Below are positions 6,445 to 14,148 of a DNA stretch of 41,277 nucleotides, piece by piece (within the stretch, counting starts at the first letter, position 1; the number at the start of each line of letters is the position of its first letter). The position numbers and the translations under genes were made by a program. The DNA lies in IMG/VR virus record IMGVR_UViG_3300037587_000430, positions 1 to 41,277 of that record, one strand, 5' to 3'. The stretch is from a virus. A model generated the notes under the pieces. It was not told where the DNA came from and made no database searches. It worked only from the letters and a program-made list of their open reading frames with translations.

Positions 6445-6783
6445 ATGTTAGATATCGTTAAGTTTTTAGATAGTAAATGGCAAGAAATACCAGAACAAGA
6501 CAATCCGGCCATGCGTTGCAATATGATTGAAGATCCAGAAAATTTTGGAGCACTGATTAACCAAGAGTGCATTATGATATGCAAAGGAAGCCGGGATTCC
6601 TATAAAATTACTGATGGGGGCTTTGTTGTTATTAGAGTTCCCAAAAATGGCGATATTATTAAGCTGGGTGTTTTTTGGCGGCCTGAGAATGCTGAGCTAT
6701 TTGCCGAAATTGCTGCGGAAGAAGAGGCTCCTGAATTGTTCGAAGGCACTCTCGACGCTTTGAATAAATTAAAAATAAACTAA
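6445..6783 (+). CDS. hypothetical protein, first gene of second block
   Basis: 112 residues, well-placed AGGAG before the ATG. Mixed fold with a strand-rich centre (SYKITDGGFVVIRVPKNGDIIKLGVFW) and an acidic C-terminal helix (AELFAEIAAEEEAPELFEG). Not recognised. As the first product from its own promoter it may be abundant early. Confidence 0.7.
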   Translation: MLDIVKFLDSKWQEIPEQDNPAMRCNMIEDPENFGALINQECIMICKGSRDSYKITDGGFVVIRVPKNGDIIKLGVFWRPENAELFAEIAAEEEAPELFEGTLDALNKLKIN

Positions 6784-6799
6784 AAAAGAAAAGAAAATC

Positions 6800-6934
6800 A
6801 TGAGAAAGAATATCTGGATACCAGACGCAGAAGTGAAAGAGATAGTTAAGGCTTCGAAGGCGGCCACAGAGACAGGCGGTATCGGTGCTTATCTCGTTAA
6901 GTTGCATAAAGAAAAAAAGGCGGGTAAGGCATGA
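6800..6934 (+). CDS. 44-residue hypothetical protein
   Basis: ATG at 6800 after a purine-rich stretch; the stop overlaps the next ATG (ATGA at 6931). The product (MRKNIWIPDAEVKEIVKASKAA..., ending KEKKAGKA) is short, basic and probably helical. Possibly a small ribbon-helix-helix-like protein, but too short to be sure. Confidence 0.55.
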   Translation: MRKNIWIPDAEVKEIVKASKAATETGGIGAYLVKLHKEKKAGKA

Positions 6935-7476
6935 GTGATATAGCCGAAATGATATTAGAGGGTTTTCTTTGTGATAAGTGCGGAGGTGTCGTTGATGGTA
7001 AAGAAACAGGATATTCAAGACCGTGCTATGACTGCAAACCTAAGAAGAAGAAAAAAGAAAAAGGCGGGGGCGAAATCGTGAGTGAGTATAAAAGCGGGTG
7101 CGGGTGGATTGTTAACGGTATTTTTTGTAAGCAAGACCACTTATGTGAACATTGTCAAGAGAAGTATACCCTCGAAAAAGAGCGCGACGTGTTGAAGCTT
7201 AGGAATTCATATCTTGAGCAGTTGGAAAAATCAATCACTGAAGACGTAAAGAAAGCCGCGCAAATAAAATTCGAGGAGGAGAAAGGTCAGGCTGTAGCTA
7301 ATGGATGGTCTATTTTAGGAAAGGAAAACGCCGAGCTAAAGGCTAATTGGGAAGATGCAAAAAAATGGTTAGAAGATAAGGCTAATTGGGAGGAGTCACA
7401 AGTTGGCGAAGATGCCTTTTTTAAGGTCGATGATATGCAGAAGATAATGAAAGATATAGAAGGCGGCAAATCGTGA
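6931..7476 (+). CDS. zinc-binding coiled-coil protein
   Basis: 181 residues. Two Cys pairs at the N-terminus (CDKCGG, CYDCK), a Lys run (KKKKKEKGGG) and another Cys set (CGWIVNGIFC, CEHC). Then a long charged helix with an internal near-repeat (LKANWEDAKKWLEDKANWEE). The segment LEKERDVLKL is shared with the gene at 8870 through a 28-bp DNA repeat. Function unknown; a nucleic-acid-binding or scaffolding role is a guess. Confidence 0.65.
   Translation: MSDIAEMILEGFLCDKCGGVVDGKETGYSRPCYDCKPKKKKKEKGGGEIVSEYKSGCGWIVNGIFCKQDHLCEHCQEKYTLEKERDVLKLRNSYLEQLEKSITEDVKKAAQIKFEEEKGQAVANGWSILGKENAELKANWEDAKKWLEDKANWEESQVGEDAFFKVDDMQKIMKDIEGGKS
7170..7197 (+). repeat. 28-bp coding repeat, copy 1
   Basis: Matches 9007-9034 at 27 of 28 bases, in the same frame, encoding LEKERD(V/E)LK in two otherwise different proteins. 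Confidence 0.8.
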
Positions 7477-7730
7477 GTGAATTTCATTTAGAGAAGGTCG
7501 AGGCTGAAGCTGTCGCCTATATGGAAGATGGTAAAAACGCAGTTATGCTTTTGTGTGAAAAACTCAGAGAAAGAGATGAACACAACGCCATCCTCAGAAC
7601 CGAGCTAAACACCCTTGCCGAAGCCGCCGAACTTATGCTGGAGCTATTAGTGGATAATAAGCCTATCGAGGGGCTGTTTTTAAGTAACATAGAAGAATGG
7701 CAGAACTTAATCGATGAGGCTAAATCATGA
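7473..7730 (+). CDS. small helical hypothetical protein
   Basis: 85 residues from a GTG that overlaps the previous TGA. Almost all helix, with Leu- and Glu-rich heptads (LCEKLRERDEHNAILRTELN). Probably an oligomeric coiled coil. Function unknown. It overlaps the next gene by ATGA. Confidence 0.6.
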   Translation: MSEFHLEKVEAEAVAYMEDGKNAVMLLCEKLRERDEHNAILRTELNTLAEAAELMLELLVDNKPIEGLFLSNIEEWQNLIDEAKS

Positions 7731-8314
7731 ACCAAGTCACCAACACAACCCAATATAAAAACATACCCGAAGAAGAGCAGGCGGGGTTCGATTTTGAGGG
7801 GTATAGATATGAGATCCAAAATAGCTTCAATGGCGTTGCCTTCAGTAGTCCATCACTAGCAGTAGTGCCATTTCCTAATGGTGTTTACAGGTTGGCTATC
7901 CAGCCGGATAAGTATTATTATATTGAATGGCCATGTGACGAGCCAGAAATTCGGTCAGGCAATGACATAATGGCTGAATTGGCTATTGATAATGCTACTC
8001 TAGTTCGCCCGGCCACTGAAGCCGAGTTGCCAGAGCCTAAGCCAGAAACCCTAGAAGACCGCGTTAAGGCCGAGTATCCAGACTATGACGTGGTGATGCT
8101 GGAGTGGGGAAAAGGTGAGGATAGTGATTTACTTCTAATGGTATCAAGCAAAAGAAGTGACTGGGTGCATGTCATGGCTCAAGGTATGAAGGGGTTTTAT
8201 AGATATGCATACTTTGAGGATGGGAGATTTTCAACATATATAGGGCCAAGTGATGTAAAAACCGGCCAAACTGTATTACCAATAGCAGCCCTATTCGCTC
8301 GGGGTGAGGGGTGA
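7727..8314 (+). CDS. hypothetical protein, two-part
   Basis: 195 residues. The first half is strand-rich (YRYEIQNSFNGVAFSSPSLA). After a Pro/Glu linker (ELPEPKPETLEDRVK) a second strand-rich part follows (DVVMLEWGKGEDSDLLLMVS, WVHVMAQGMKGFYRYAYFED). No family recognised. The linker suggests two small domains. Overlaps the next gene by 4 bp. Confidence 0.65.
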   Translation: MNQVTNTTQYKNIPEEEQAGFDFEGYRYEIQNSFNGVAFSSPSLAVVPFPNGVYRLAIQPDKYYYIEWPCDEPEIRSGNDIMAELAIDNATLVRPATEAELPEPKPETLEDRVKAEYPDYDVVMLEWGKGEDSDLLLMVSSKRSDWVHVMAQGMKGFYRYAYFEDGRFSTYIGPSDVKTGQTVLPIAALFARGEG

Positions 8315-8541
8315 ATAAGATAACCAAAATCAAAGCGGACGATATAGAGATTGGCGTTGATAGCACATGCAAAGCTCAGAGTTTTTATATAGTCCCTTCT
8401 ATTGACCCAATGACTGGCCAATATTCGGTTTATCTAAATACTTACTCAGATCGTAATGAGGCTATGGTTATGGCTGAGTGTATGAATTGTAGGATATATC
8501 AATTAGATTTGCCAACTATAAAAAAAGAGGCCCAAAAATGA
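8311..8541 (+). CDS. small hypothetical protein
   Basis: 76 residues from a GTG start; strand-rich (FYIVPSIDPMTGQYSVYLNT) then a helix (RNEAMVMAECMNCRIYQ). Not recognised. It overlaps the next start by 4 bp. Confidence 0.6.
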   Translation: MNKITKIKADDIEIGVDSTCKAQSFYIVPSIDPMTGQYSVYLNTYSDRNEAMVMAECMNCRIYQLDLPTIKKEAQK

Positions 8542-8873
8542 ACCAAGCCGAGTTATTGAGATTGGCCGAGGTGGGAAAGGTTAATTGCACCTTAAAATCT
8601 TTCGCAGATGGAAGCAGCAAATTAACTATTCCCGATTCAAGCAACCCCTTTGCGGGTAGAGGGTCAAAGATTTGGAACCCATACGAAGACCTAAACCAAG
8701 CGCTCTTGTGCTTAGAGGGGTTGAAGAGGGATTATACAGTGGATAGAGACCACATACTGGAGCTTTTTGAGGTTTGCATTGAGTTACCTCATCTCAATAG
8801 TATGCGTGTAATAAGCGTAGAATCCGACCTAAAGACAGCTATTTGCAAGGCAGTTCTGGAGGCCGCTAAATGA
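8538..8873 (+). CDS. hypothetical protein
   Basis: 111 residues. Starts with a helix (AELLRLAEVGKVN), then strands and a second helical part (LNQALLCLEGLKRDY). Not recognised. ATGA overlaps join it to both neighbours. Confidence 0.6.
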   Translation: MNQAELLRLAEVGKVNCTLKSFADGSSKLTIPDSSNPFAGRGSKIWNPYEDLNQALLCLEGLKRDYTVDRDHILELFEVCIELPHLNSMRVISVESDLKTAICKAVLEAAK

Positions 8874-9160
8874 GCTTAATCGACTACGGGCCGCATTGGC
8901 TATGCACTAAACACAAGCATAAAATTCCAGAGCTAATAAATTGCGTATACTGTGAGCTCGAAGATATATCAACTCTTGATTTAGCTGATCAGTTAAAGAT
9001 TATTAACCTCGAAAAAGAGCGCGACGAGTTGAAGGCCTTTAAGGAATCTGTGTATGACTTTACTTTGTTGGCCCTTGGTGATCATATAACAAAGCATGAC
9101 TTTTTTGCTAAAGTTGCCGAAAAAATAAGAGAGATGAGTAAGAGAGAAGGCGGTGAGTAG
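8870..9160 (+). CDS. hypothetical protein with Cys/His N-terminus and coiled coil
   Basis: 96 residues. N-terminal WLCTKHKHKIPELINCVYCE has Cys and His placed as in a small zinc site. A helix follows that contains LEKERDELKA, shared with the gene at 6931. The two genes look like recombined relatives (metal site plus coiled coil). Function unknown. Confidence 0.6.
   Translation: MSLIDYGPHWLCTKHKHKIPELINCVYCELEDISTLDLADQLKIINLEKERDELKAFKESVYDFTLLALGDHITKHDFFAKVAEKIREMSKREGGE
9007..9034 (+). repeat. 28-bp coding repeat, copy 2
   Basis: Second copy of 7170-7197, one base different, same reading frame. Confidence 0.8.
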
Positions 9161-9346
9161 ATGGGGATAGATACAAGTTCAATGAAGCGCTTTTGCCCAC
9201 CAATGCCGGAACCAATCGAAGCCAAAAGGAAAAGATGGGCTGATATATTACTCAGCGAAGGTGATTGTGAGAGATCAACCAATTGCCGGAATTGTGCTGC
9301 TCCGGTTGATCAAGCTACAAATAAGTGTAATTATTGCGGGAGTTGA
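9161..9346 (+). CDS. small Cys-rich (zinc ribbon-like) protein
   Basis: 61 residues. The C-terminus CRNCAAPVDQATNKCNYCGS is a compact CxxC...CxxC zinc ribbon. The start directly follows the previous stop. Function unknown. Confidence 0.6.
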   Translation: MGIDTSSMKRFCPPMPEPIEAKRKRWADILLSEGDCERSTNCRNCAAPVDQATNKCNYCGS

Positions 9347-9348
9347 GG

Positions 9349-9579
9349 ATGAAGAAATTATTAAAGAAAATGATCAGATCTGCGCCTAATGTGATCCCGA
9401 TGATTATGTTGGTTTTTGTTTTGGTTGGATTACCAATACTACAGCTTTATAATGAGGGTTTTTGGATAACATTTCTAACAATATTATTAGTTATTTTGGT
9501 TCTAATCGCATATTTTATAGTTATTCATTGGATTATTCAGTCTGGTGATTATTTAATGAAATGGGCAAAAGAAGATTAA
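9349..9579 (+). CDS. two-span small membrane protein
   Basis: 76 residues from the ATG at 9349, chosen over an in-frame start at 9334 because GGGAG and GAGG lie just upstream. A basic N-terminus (MKKLLKKMIRSA) precedes two hydrophobic spans (VIPMIMLVFVLVGLPILQLY and ITFLTILLVILVLIAYFIVI). The shape fits a holin or another small membrane effector, but it lies far from the lysis genes and its role is open. Confidence 0.6.
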   Translation: MKKLLKKMIRSAPNVIPMIMLVFVLVGLPILQLYNEGFWITFLTILLVILVLIAYFIVIHWIIQSGDYLMKWAKED

Positions 9580-9621
9580 ACCCGCATAATTACAAAAATG
9601 TAAACCATAAGGAATAATACC

Positions 9622-9888
9622 ATGCCAAAAAGAAGAAGAACGAGACTGACCAGGAAGAATAGCTCAACAGAGCAGACGCTAGATATTAGCTTTAAACCAA
9701 AAAACTCAGGTGTCAATGTCGTCGCAAAGTATCAGAATAAAGCGGTCATTAAGACTAGGTTCAATAAGGTTTTAGAATTGGAAGATATGGGGCAGATCAA
9801 TGATGCTTTTTTCTTGGGTTATACATTTCGCCAGTTTAAGGTTGATTGCCCAGAGTTGAGTGAGAGTTGTACCGGTTGGACGAGATAA
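9622..9888 (+). CDS. small basic hypothetical protein
   Basis: 88 residues. Very basic start (MPKRRRTRLTRKNSST) that could bind nucleic acid. The leader AACCATAAGGA is shared with the gene at 13954. Function unknown. Confidence 0.6.
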   Translation: MPKRRRTRLTRKNSSTEQTLDISFKPKNSGVNVVAKYQNKAVIKTRFNKVLELEDMGQINDAFFLGYTFRQFKVDCPELSESCTGWTR

Positions 9889-9908
9889 ATTTAAACTTGG
9901 AGGAAGTT

Positions 9909-10142
9909 ATGAAATATTTGAATTTAAAAATAGGTGATACGGTTTTATTAAAAGAGCATCCAGGAAAGTGGGAAATAAATATGATATTTACGGATGATTT
10001 TGATGAAAAACATGAGGGTAAATATGCAGCCGTACTTATACCCAATACAGGAGGCTCCGACAAGCCACTTATGAGCGCAATAAAACTAAGAGACGAAAAT
10101 ATCAAAGAGAATTTAGGTAAATTGAAAAACCGCACCAACTAG
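9909..10142 (+). CDS. small hypothetical protein
   Basis: 77 residues from the ATG at 9909, which follows a strong GGAGGAAG; an upstream in-frame start at 9867 lies in the previous gene. Strand-rich (LKIGDTVLLKEHPGKWEINM), like a small SH3- or KOW-type barrel, but not assigned. The late promoter overlaps its last codons. Confidence 0.6.
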   Translation: MKYLNLKIGDTVLLKEHPGKWEINMIFTDDFDEKHEGKYAAVLIPNTGGSDKPLMSAIKLRDENIKENLGKLKNRTN

Positions 10143-10150
10143 GCTATACT
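10122..10150 (+). promoter_or_regulatory. strong sigma70-type promoter for packaging/head genes
   Basis: TTGAAA (10122-10127), 17-bp spacer, TATACT (10145-10150): each box is one base from consensus. The predicted start near 10157 gives a short leader ahead of the gene at 10176 and the terminase genes. It lies inside the end of the previous gene. Confidence 0.75.
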
Positions 10151-10175
10151 ATATAAAACATAAGAGGCGAGTAAG

Positions 10176-10361
10176 ATGAACGAAATTACACACGAAGAAC
10201 TCAATAATGCACAAAAGATTTTAGATGGTGTCATCAATAAAGATTCCATAACAAATATGATTCAATGCACACTTATAGGTATTGTCGATTTTATGGGCTT
10301 AGAGAATGCAAAGAAGCTCTCTCCAGACCAGTTACAAAATATGATAATGGTGACGAGGTAG
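10176..10361 (+). CDS. small hypothetical protein before terminase
   Basis: 61 residues, helical (EITHEELNNAQKILDGVI, LENAKKLSPDQLQNMIMV). First gene after the late promoter, ribosome site AGAGGCGA. The same AGAGGCGA-like context precedes the genes at 10746, 11026 and 16234. Function unknown. Confidence 0.6.
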   Translation: MNEITHEELNNAQKILDGVINKDSITNMIQCTLIGIVDFMGLENAKKLSPDQLQNMIMVTR

Positions 10362-10362
10362 T

Positions 10363-10746
10363 ATGGCGACAAAACCAACCGGCAAACCAGACGGTCAACC
10401 AACTAAATACAAACCAGAATATTGTGACGCTATAGTTGCATATTTCCTTGAGTCCGTGGGGTATCCGACTCTTGAGGGGTTTTGTATTCCTTATAAATTC
10501 TCATCAGCTTCATTACATACTTGGGCAAAAGAACACCCCGAGTTCTTCAAGTCTAAAGAAAAAGCAATCGAAATTCAGAAGCACAGGACTATAGAAGGTG
10601 CTATGAATGGAAGCTTAAATACTGCCTACTCAATCTTCATTGGAAAGAACTGTCACGGCATGAAAGATAAAGTCGAGCAGGAGATTTCAGGGCTAGATGC
10701 AATAAATATTAATATCGTTAAACCAAGACAGAAGAGAGGCGAGTGA
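10363..10746 (+). CDS. terminase small subunit
   Basis: 127 residues. A helix-turn-helix region is visible: YCDAIVAYFLESVGYPTLEGF, then FSSASLHTWAKEHPEFFKSKEKA, the pattern of small-terminase DNA-binding domains (P22 gp3-like packaging family). The C-terminal part has NTAYSIFIGKNCHGMKDK. It would recognise phage DNA and hand it to the large subunit at 11891. Four small genes separate the two, which is unusual but seen in phages. Assigned by pattern and position. Confidence 0.7.
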   Translation: MATKPTGKPDGQPTKYKPEYCDAIVAYFLESVGYPTLEGFCIPYKFSSASLHTWAKEHPEFFKSKEKAIEIQKHRTIEGAMNGSLNTAYSIFIGKNCHGMKDKVEQEISGLDAININIVKPRQKRGE

Positions 10747-11042
10747 TGGTTAAAAGACTTAAATTTGCGACAGTCCCCAATGAGCATAGTAAAGCTATTT
10801 ATGGGTATTGGGATAAAGCCGGGAAGTATGTAAGTTATGAGGATTTTGAGAAATTGTTAAAATTGTCAGAGAGTATGCTTGAGGATCTTATCGGCGAGGG
10901 AATGCACACTCAAAAACATGAAGATGAAATGAAGCTAATTAGGGGTGACTACTCTTTGGCTGATCTTCATGCTAGTATAATGCAGCCAGTAATTGAACGA
11001 TGTAAAAAAGCACTAGAGGCGACAAATGAACCCAGAATCTAA
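10746..11042 (+). CDS. hypothetical protein
   Basis: 98 residues from the ATG overlapping the terminase stop (TGATG); a GTG one codon earlier is also possible. Helical, with YEDFEKLLKLSESMLEDL and a charged middle. Not recognised. Confidence 0.6.
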   Translation: MVKRLKFATVPNEHSKAIYGYWDKAGKYVSYEDFEKLLKLSESMLEDLIGEGMHTQKHEDEMKLIRGDYSLADLHASIMQPVIERCKKALEATNEPRI

Positions 11043-11229
11043 AGAATGGGGCGTTTGTGTCGTCTGTGAAAGGGAGAATAAAGATTATAATGAGATGTCT
11101 AAGCCAATCGTTAAAATATCCACAATGTCAGTAGAAATGAATACTAATTTTTGTTGCAGCGAATGTATCGAAATGCTTAAAATAGCTTTAGATAATCAAA
11201 TGATTAAAATGGAAGTGAGAAGAAAATGA
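11026..11229 (+). CDS. small zinc-binding protein
   Basis: 67 residues with CVVCERE and a later FCCSECIEML: two Cys pairs about 35 residues apart, typical of a zinc finger. Preceded by GAGGCGA and overlapping both neighbours. Function unknown. Confidence 0.6.
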   Translation: MNPESKEWGVCVVCERENKDYNEMSKPIVKISTMSVEMNTNFCCSECIEMLKIALDNQMIKMEVRRK

Positions 11230-11681
11230 AAACAGAATTTAAAGATTTCCCAATATGCGTTAACTGTAAGTATTTTATGAAAGGTCCTTGTGGTTTAACT
11301 ATGATTGATCCTGTTACTGGTGAACTTCAGCCCCGTAGACATAGACAAGCCGCTGCTTATCGTAAAGAGTCTAATCCTTGTGGCCCATCTGGTTTATTCT
11401 TTAAGCCTAAAGCTGGCGAGAATAAAGTCGAGCCCGAGGAGAAGCCTGTTGTTGTTGAGCCAGCGAAAGAGTCCACGGCTAAGGTTATGAAGGTTGAAGT
11501 GCCGGAGATGGTTGTTCCCAAAAATGTACGGGATGACGTAGCTAAAGCAGCCAAGGAAGATACAAAAGCGGCTCAGGCTGATTATGGTCAAGACTCCCAT
11601 AATTTATTAAAGCAAGAAGAGCTATACGCAGAAGCTGAAAAGCCCAAGAAGCGCAGGAGTAGGTCGAAGTCGTGTTTGTAA
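11226..11681 (+). CDS. hypothetical Cys-containing protein with charged tail
   Basis: 151 residues. The N-terminal ~60 residues carry four Cys (CVNCKYFMKGPCG and NPCGPSG), as in small Fe-S or zinc modules. The remainder is low complexity, rich in Val, Glu, Lys and Ala, and ends in a basic KKRRSRSKS tail. Likely a binding module on a flexible arm. Function unknown. Confidence 0.6.
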   Translation: MKTEFKDFPICVNCKYFMKGPCGLTMIDPVTGELQPRRHRQAAAYRKESNPCGPSGLFFKPKAGENKVEPEEKPVVVEPAKESTAKVMKVEVPEMVVPKNVRDDVAKAAKEDTKAAQADYGQDSHNLLKQEELYAEAEKPKKRRSRSKSCL

Positions 11682-11890
11682 AAATAAAGCATATAGCTAT
11701 TTCATTCGATCATATCGGGGTCGGCGATTTTGTAGAGTATGAATTAATTATAAATACTCTTGAAATTGAATCTATACAGCCTTCAACATTCGGTGATGAG
11801 GAATCATATATGCAAATGAGGTCAGGGGCTAATTATACGATAAGAGAATCTACTCATGAGCAACTGCGTAAAGTCTTATTGGGGACGTAA
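11672..11890 (+). CDS. small hypothetical protein before large terminase
   Basis: 72 residues from a GTG start that overlaps the previous gene. Strand-rich (HIAISFDHIGVGDFVEYELI). Not recognised. Its stop abuts the large-terminase ATG. Confidence 0.55.
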   Translation: MFVKIKHIAISFDHIGVGDFVEYELIINTLEIESIQPSTFGDEESYMQMRSGANYTIRESTHEQLRKVLLGT

Positions 11891-13231
11891 ATGCCCGACG
11901 TAATTGGAACAAAGACACTTGAGTTCTTATTAGATCTGCCCGAAGGTATCCGCTATGTGGTTATCGAGGGCAGTACGCGTTCAGGGAAGACAGTTGCGAC
12001 GTTTCAATTCCTTAATTTAGAAGCAATTGAGGCGCCTAATACTACGATTCGAGTGTTTAGGCATGACGGAGCAACGCACAAAGATACAACAGTAGATACA
12101 TTTGACTTCACTATGGGTGATCAGATGTTTAATTTATATGACGGTGCCGGAACTTATAATAAATCTGATCGAATTTATAGGTTTAAGAATAGGTCACAGA
12201 TAAGCTTTGACGCAGCTAATGAACCTCAGAAGCTCCAAGGCAAAGAATCTAATATTGCTTTTCTCAATGAGGCAATGGAAATAACCTTCGACGCGTTCAC
12301 ACAAATAGATTACCGATGTACTGATTTGGTTATATTTGACTTTAATCCATCATTAAACCAGCACTGGATATTCGACAAGATACTCTCAAGAGCTAAGAAG
12401 GTTGCAAAGCCTGGTGCAGCTTGGTATTGCCTAGAGTCTGGAGTTGCTTACATTCATAGTACTTATGAAGATAATCCATGCTTAACTGATGGGCAAATTG
12501 GTGCTATTGAATCTTATGATCCTAGCAATCCAGAGAATATGCGCAACAAAACCGCGAATGCTTATAAATGGGACGTTTACGGCTTAGGCAAGCGCGGTAA
12601 AGTCGAGGGTCAAATATTCACAGCTTATCAAGTTACCGAAGAGTGGCCGGATCGTCATATTTGTCAGAAGTGGGGTTTAGCTTTAGATTTTGGCTCAGTA
12701 GACCCAATGGCCTTATCAGAGTGTAGATATTATAATAATAAGCTTTATGTGAAAGAATTGGTTTATGAAACTGGGTTATTGACAACAAAGAATATTTCCA
12801 AACCACATATTCCTTCATTAGTTCATGAATTAGAGCGTTTAGGTGTTGATAAGAATACTGAGATCGTTGCCGATTGCGCAAGACCGGACCTCATTAAGGA
12901 CTTGGTTACATGTGGATATAATGTTATTCCTTGCGATAAGTCCAAAGTGAACAACATCGGATCGATCAAAGCCGGTATCGATTTATTACGCGGCTTTATG
13001 ATTATGCTTCATGTCGATTCAAACAATCTATTGATGGAGTTTGAGCAGTACCAGAACAAGAAACATGCAAACGGTCATTGGCTAGAAGAACCATTAGATA
13101 AGCACAACCACTTAATCGACGGTCTCAGATATTGGGCACGACGCAACCTATCAAACCCCAAGAAGTACATGAGCCAGAAGCCAGGCAGAAAGGTTACAGT
13201 TAAAAATAGAGCGAGGGACAGAAGGCGATGA
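11891..13231 (+). CDS. terL: terminase large subunit
   Basis: 446 residues. Walker A GSTRSGKT at 27-34, Walker B IAFLNEA at 122-128 with E127, and a C-terminal RNase H-type nuclease with acidic residues D266 (LALDFGSVDP), D328 (IVADCARPDL) and D410 (HNHLIDGLRYW). This is the PBSX/Terminase_3-like pattern. The enzyme pumps DNA into proheads and cuts the concatemer. The basic C-terminal tail (NRARDRRR) may contact DNA or the connector. It overlaps the next gene by 4 bp. Confidence 0.93.
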   Translation: MPDVIGTKTLEFLLDLPEGIRYVVIEGSTRSGKTVATFQFLNLEAIEAPNTTIRVFRHDGATHKDTTVDTFDFTMGDQMFNLYDGAGTYNKSDRIYRFKNRSQISFDAANEPQKLQGKESNIAFLNEAMEITFDAFTQIDYRCTDLVIFDFNPSLNQHWIFDKILSRAKKVAKPGAAWYCLESGVAYIHSTYEDNPCLTDGQIGAIESYDPSNPENMRNKTANAYKWDVYGLGKRGKVEGQIFTAYQVTEEWPDRHICQKWGLALDFGSVDPMALSECRYYNNKLYVKELVYETGLLTTKNISKPHIPSLVHELERLGVDKNTEIVADCARPDLIKDLVTCGYNVIPCDKSKVNNIGSIKAGIDLLRGFMIMLHVDSNNLLMEFEQYQNKKHANGHWLEEPLDKHNHLIDGLRYWARRNLSNPKKYMSQKPGRKVTVKNRARDRRR

Positions 13232-13494
13232 ATGCTAAAACTATAGAAGAGGGCGGAACCTTAAGATATAACTATGATAAAGATTTAGGGGGCCGGGTTG
13301 TTTTTAATATTCGTGACATAAGGGAAGCCCCATATAAGAAGCCTATTGATGGGTTGTCTTGCATACGTTTATGGGATGGCAACGAGTCAGGCATTGGCAG
13401 TATATCTTTATCTTTCCTTGAGTTTGAGGCACTCATTGGCGCTTACGAAGCTTTTGTAGATAAGAGTGGTATTGCAGATTGGAATAAACCTTAA
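13228..13494 (+). CDS. small hypothetical protein
   Basis: 88 residues, strand-rich (LRYNYDKDLGGRVVFNIRDI, SGIGSISLSFLEFEALIGAY). Overlaps both the large terminase and the GNAT-like gene. Not recognised; possibly a head-assembly accessory by position. Confidence 0.6.
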   Translation: MNAKTIEEGGTLRYNYDKDLGGRVVFNIRDIREAPYKKPIDGLSCIRLWDGNESGIGSISLSFLEFEALIGAYEAFVDKSGIADWNKP

Positions 13495-13910
13495 TGTTCT
13501 ACTGGGAAGAGGATTCAGCACGAGTTGAAGAGTTATTGAGGTTTTCACAGCGTGCACAGCGCAACAAAAACTTTTTAAAGGGCTATGAAGATATTGAGGA
13601 TTTAGTTAAATACGTCGATGAAGAATGCACAATGGGCTACTATGAAGATGAAAACAATTCAATCCACGGCTTCATCTTACTCGAATGGATAGCCGAGGGA
13701 ATAGCAAGTTTACACGTTTGTACTTTTACCAATGAGTTTGATTGGGTTAAGGCTTGGAATGAGCAAATAGAGCAGGAAGTATCCGAAATGGTACACCAAT
13801 TACACGCGGTAATCCCACGCGAGAAAATAGCGATGGTTAGGCTCTGCAAACGTATCGGGTTTGAATTTAATAAGGTCGGCAATTACTATAAAGGTTTGAA
13901 AGACTTATAA
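13494..13910 (+). CDS. GNAT-like N-acetyltransferase fold protein (T7 gp13-like position)
   Basis: 138 residues. The C-terminal MVRLCKRIGFEFNKVGNYYKG and the central strand GFILLEWIAEGIASLHVCTF match the acetyltransferase fold seen in podovirus morphogenesis genes. T7 gp13 has a similar length but a different gene position. It may help assembly rather than acetylate a substrate; catalytic activity cannot be read from the sequence. Starts with TAATG overlap. Confidence 0.6.
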   Translation: MFYWEEDSARVEELLRFSQRAQRNKNFLKGYEDIEDLVKYVDEECTMGYYEDENNSIHGFILLEWIAEGIASLHVCTFTNEFDWVKAWNEQIEQEVSEMVHQLHAVIPREKIAMVRLCKRIGFEFNKVGNYYKGLKDL

Positions 13911-13953
13911 ACTATTGTTATTATTTAACTATCAACCATAAGGAGAAGTTATC

Positions 13954-14145
13954 ATGGGCGGTTCTAAACCCAAGAAGCAAAAGGCACCACCAAAGCCAGC
14001 AGCACCAGTAAAGAAAGAATCCGAAGAAGTCCGATCAGCTCAAGAGGGCGAGATTAGGCGCGGCATAAGTCAGAAAGGCCGACAATCTACAAATCTACTT
14101 AAATCTAGCTATGGCAGCACAGATAAGAAAAACCTACTGGGGTAA
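13954..14145 (+). CDS. small basic protein upstream of connector
   Basis: 63 residues, Pro/Lys/Ala-rich start (GGSKPKKQKAPPKPAAP) and a basic tail. Short proteins of this kind precede the connector gene in many podoviruses. Ribosome site AAGGAGAAG. Structural or DNA-contact role likely but unproven. Confidence 0.65.
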   Translation: MGGSKPKKQKAPPKPAAPVKKESEEVRSAQEGEIRRGISQKGRQSTNLLKSSYGSTDKKNLLG

Positions 14146-14148
14146 ACC

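Noticed and set aside
9349-9579. Calling the two-span membrane protein the holin
   Set aside because: The topology fits, but it is far from the lysis genes and in a different transcription block; left as a membrane protein of unknown role.
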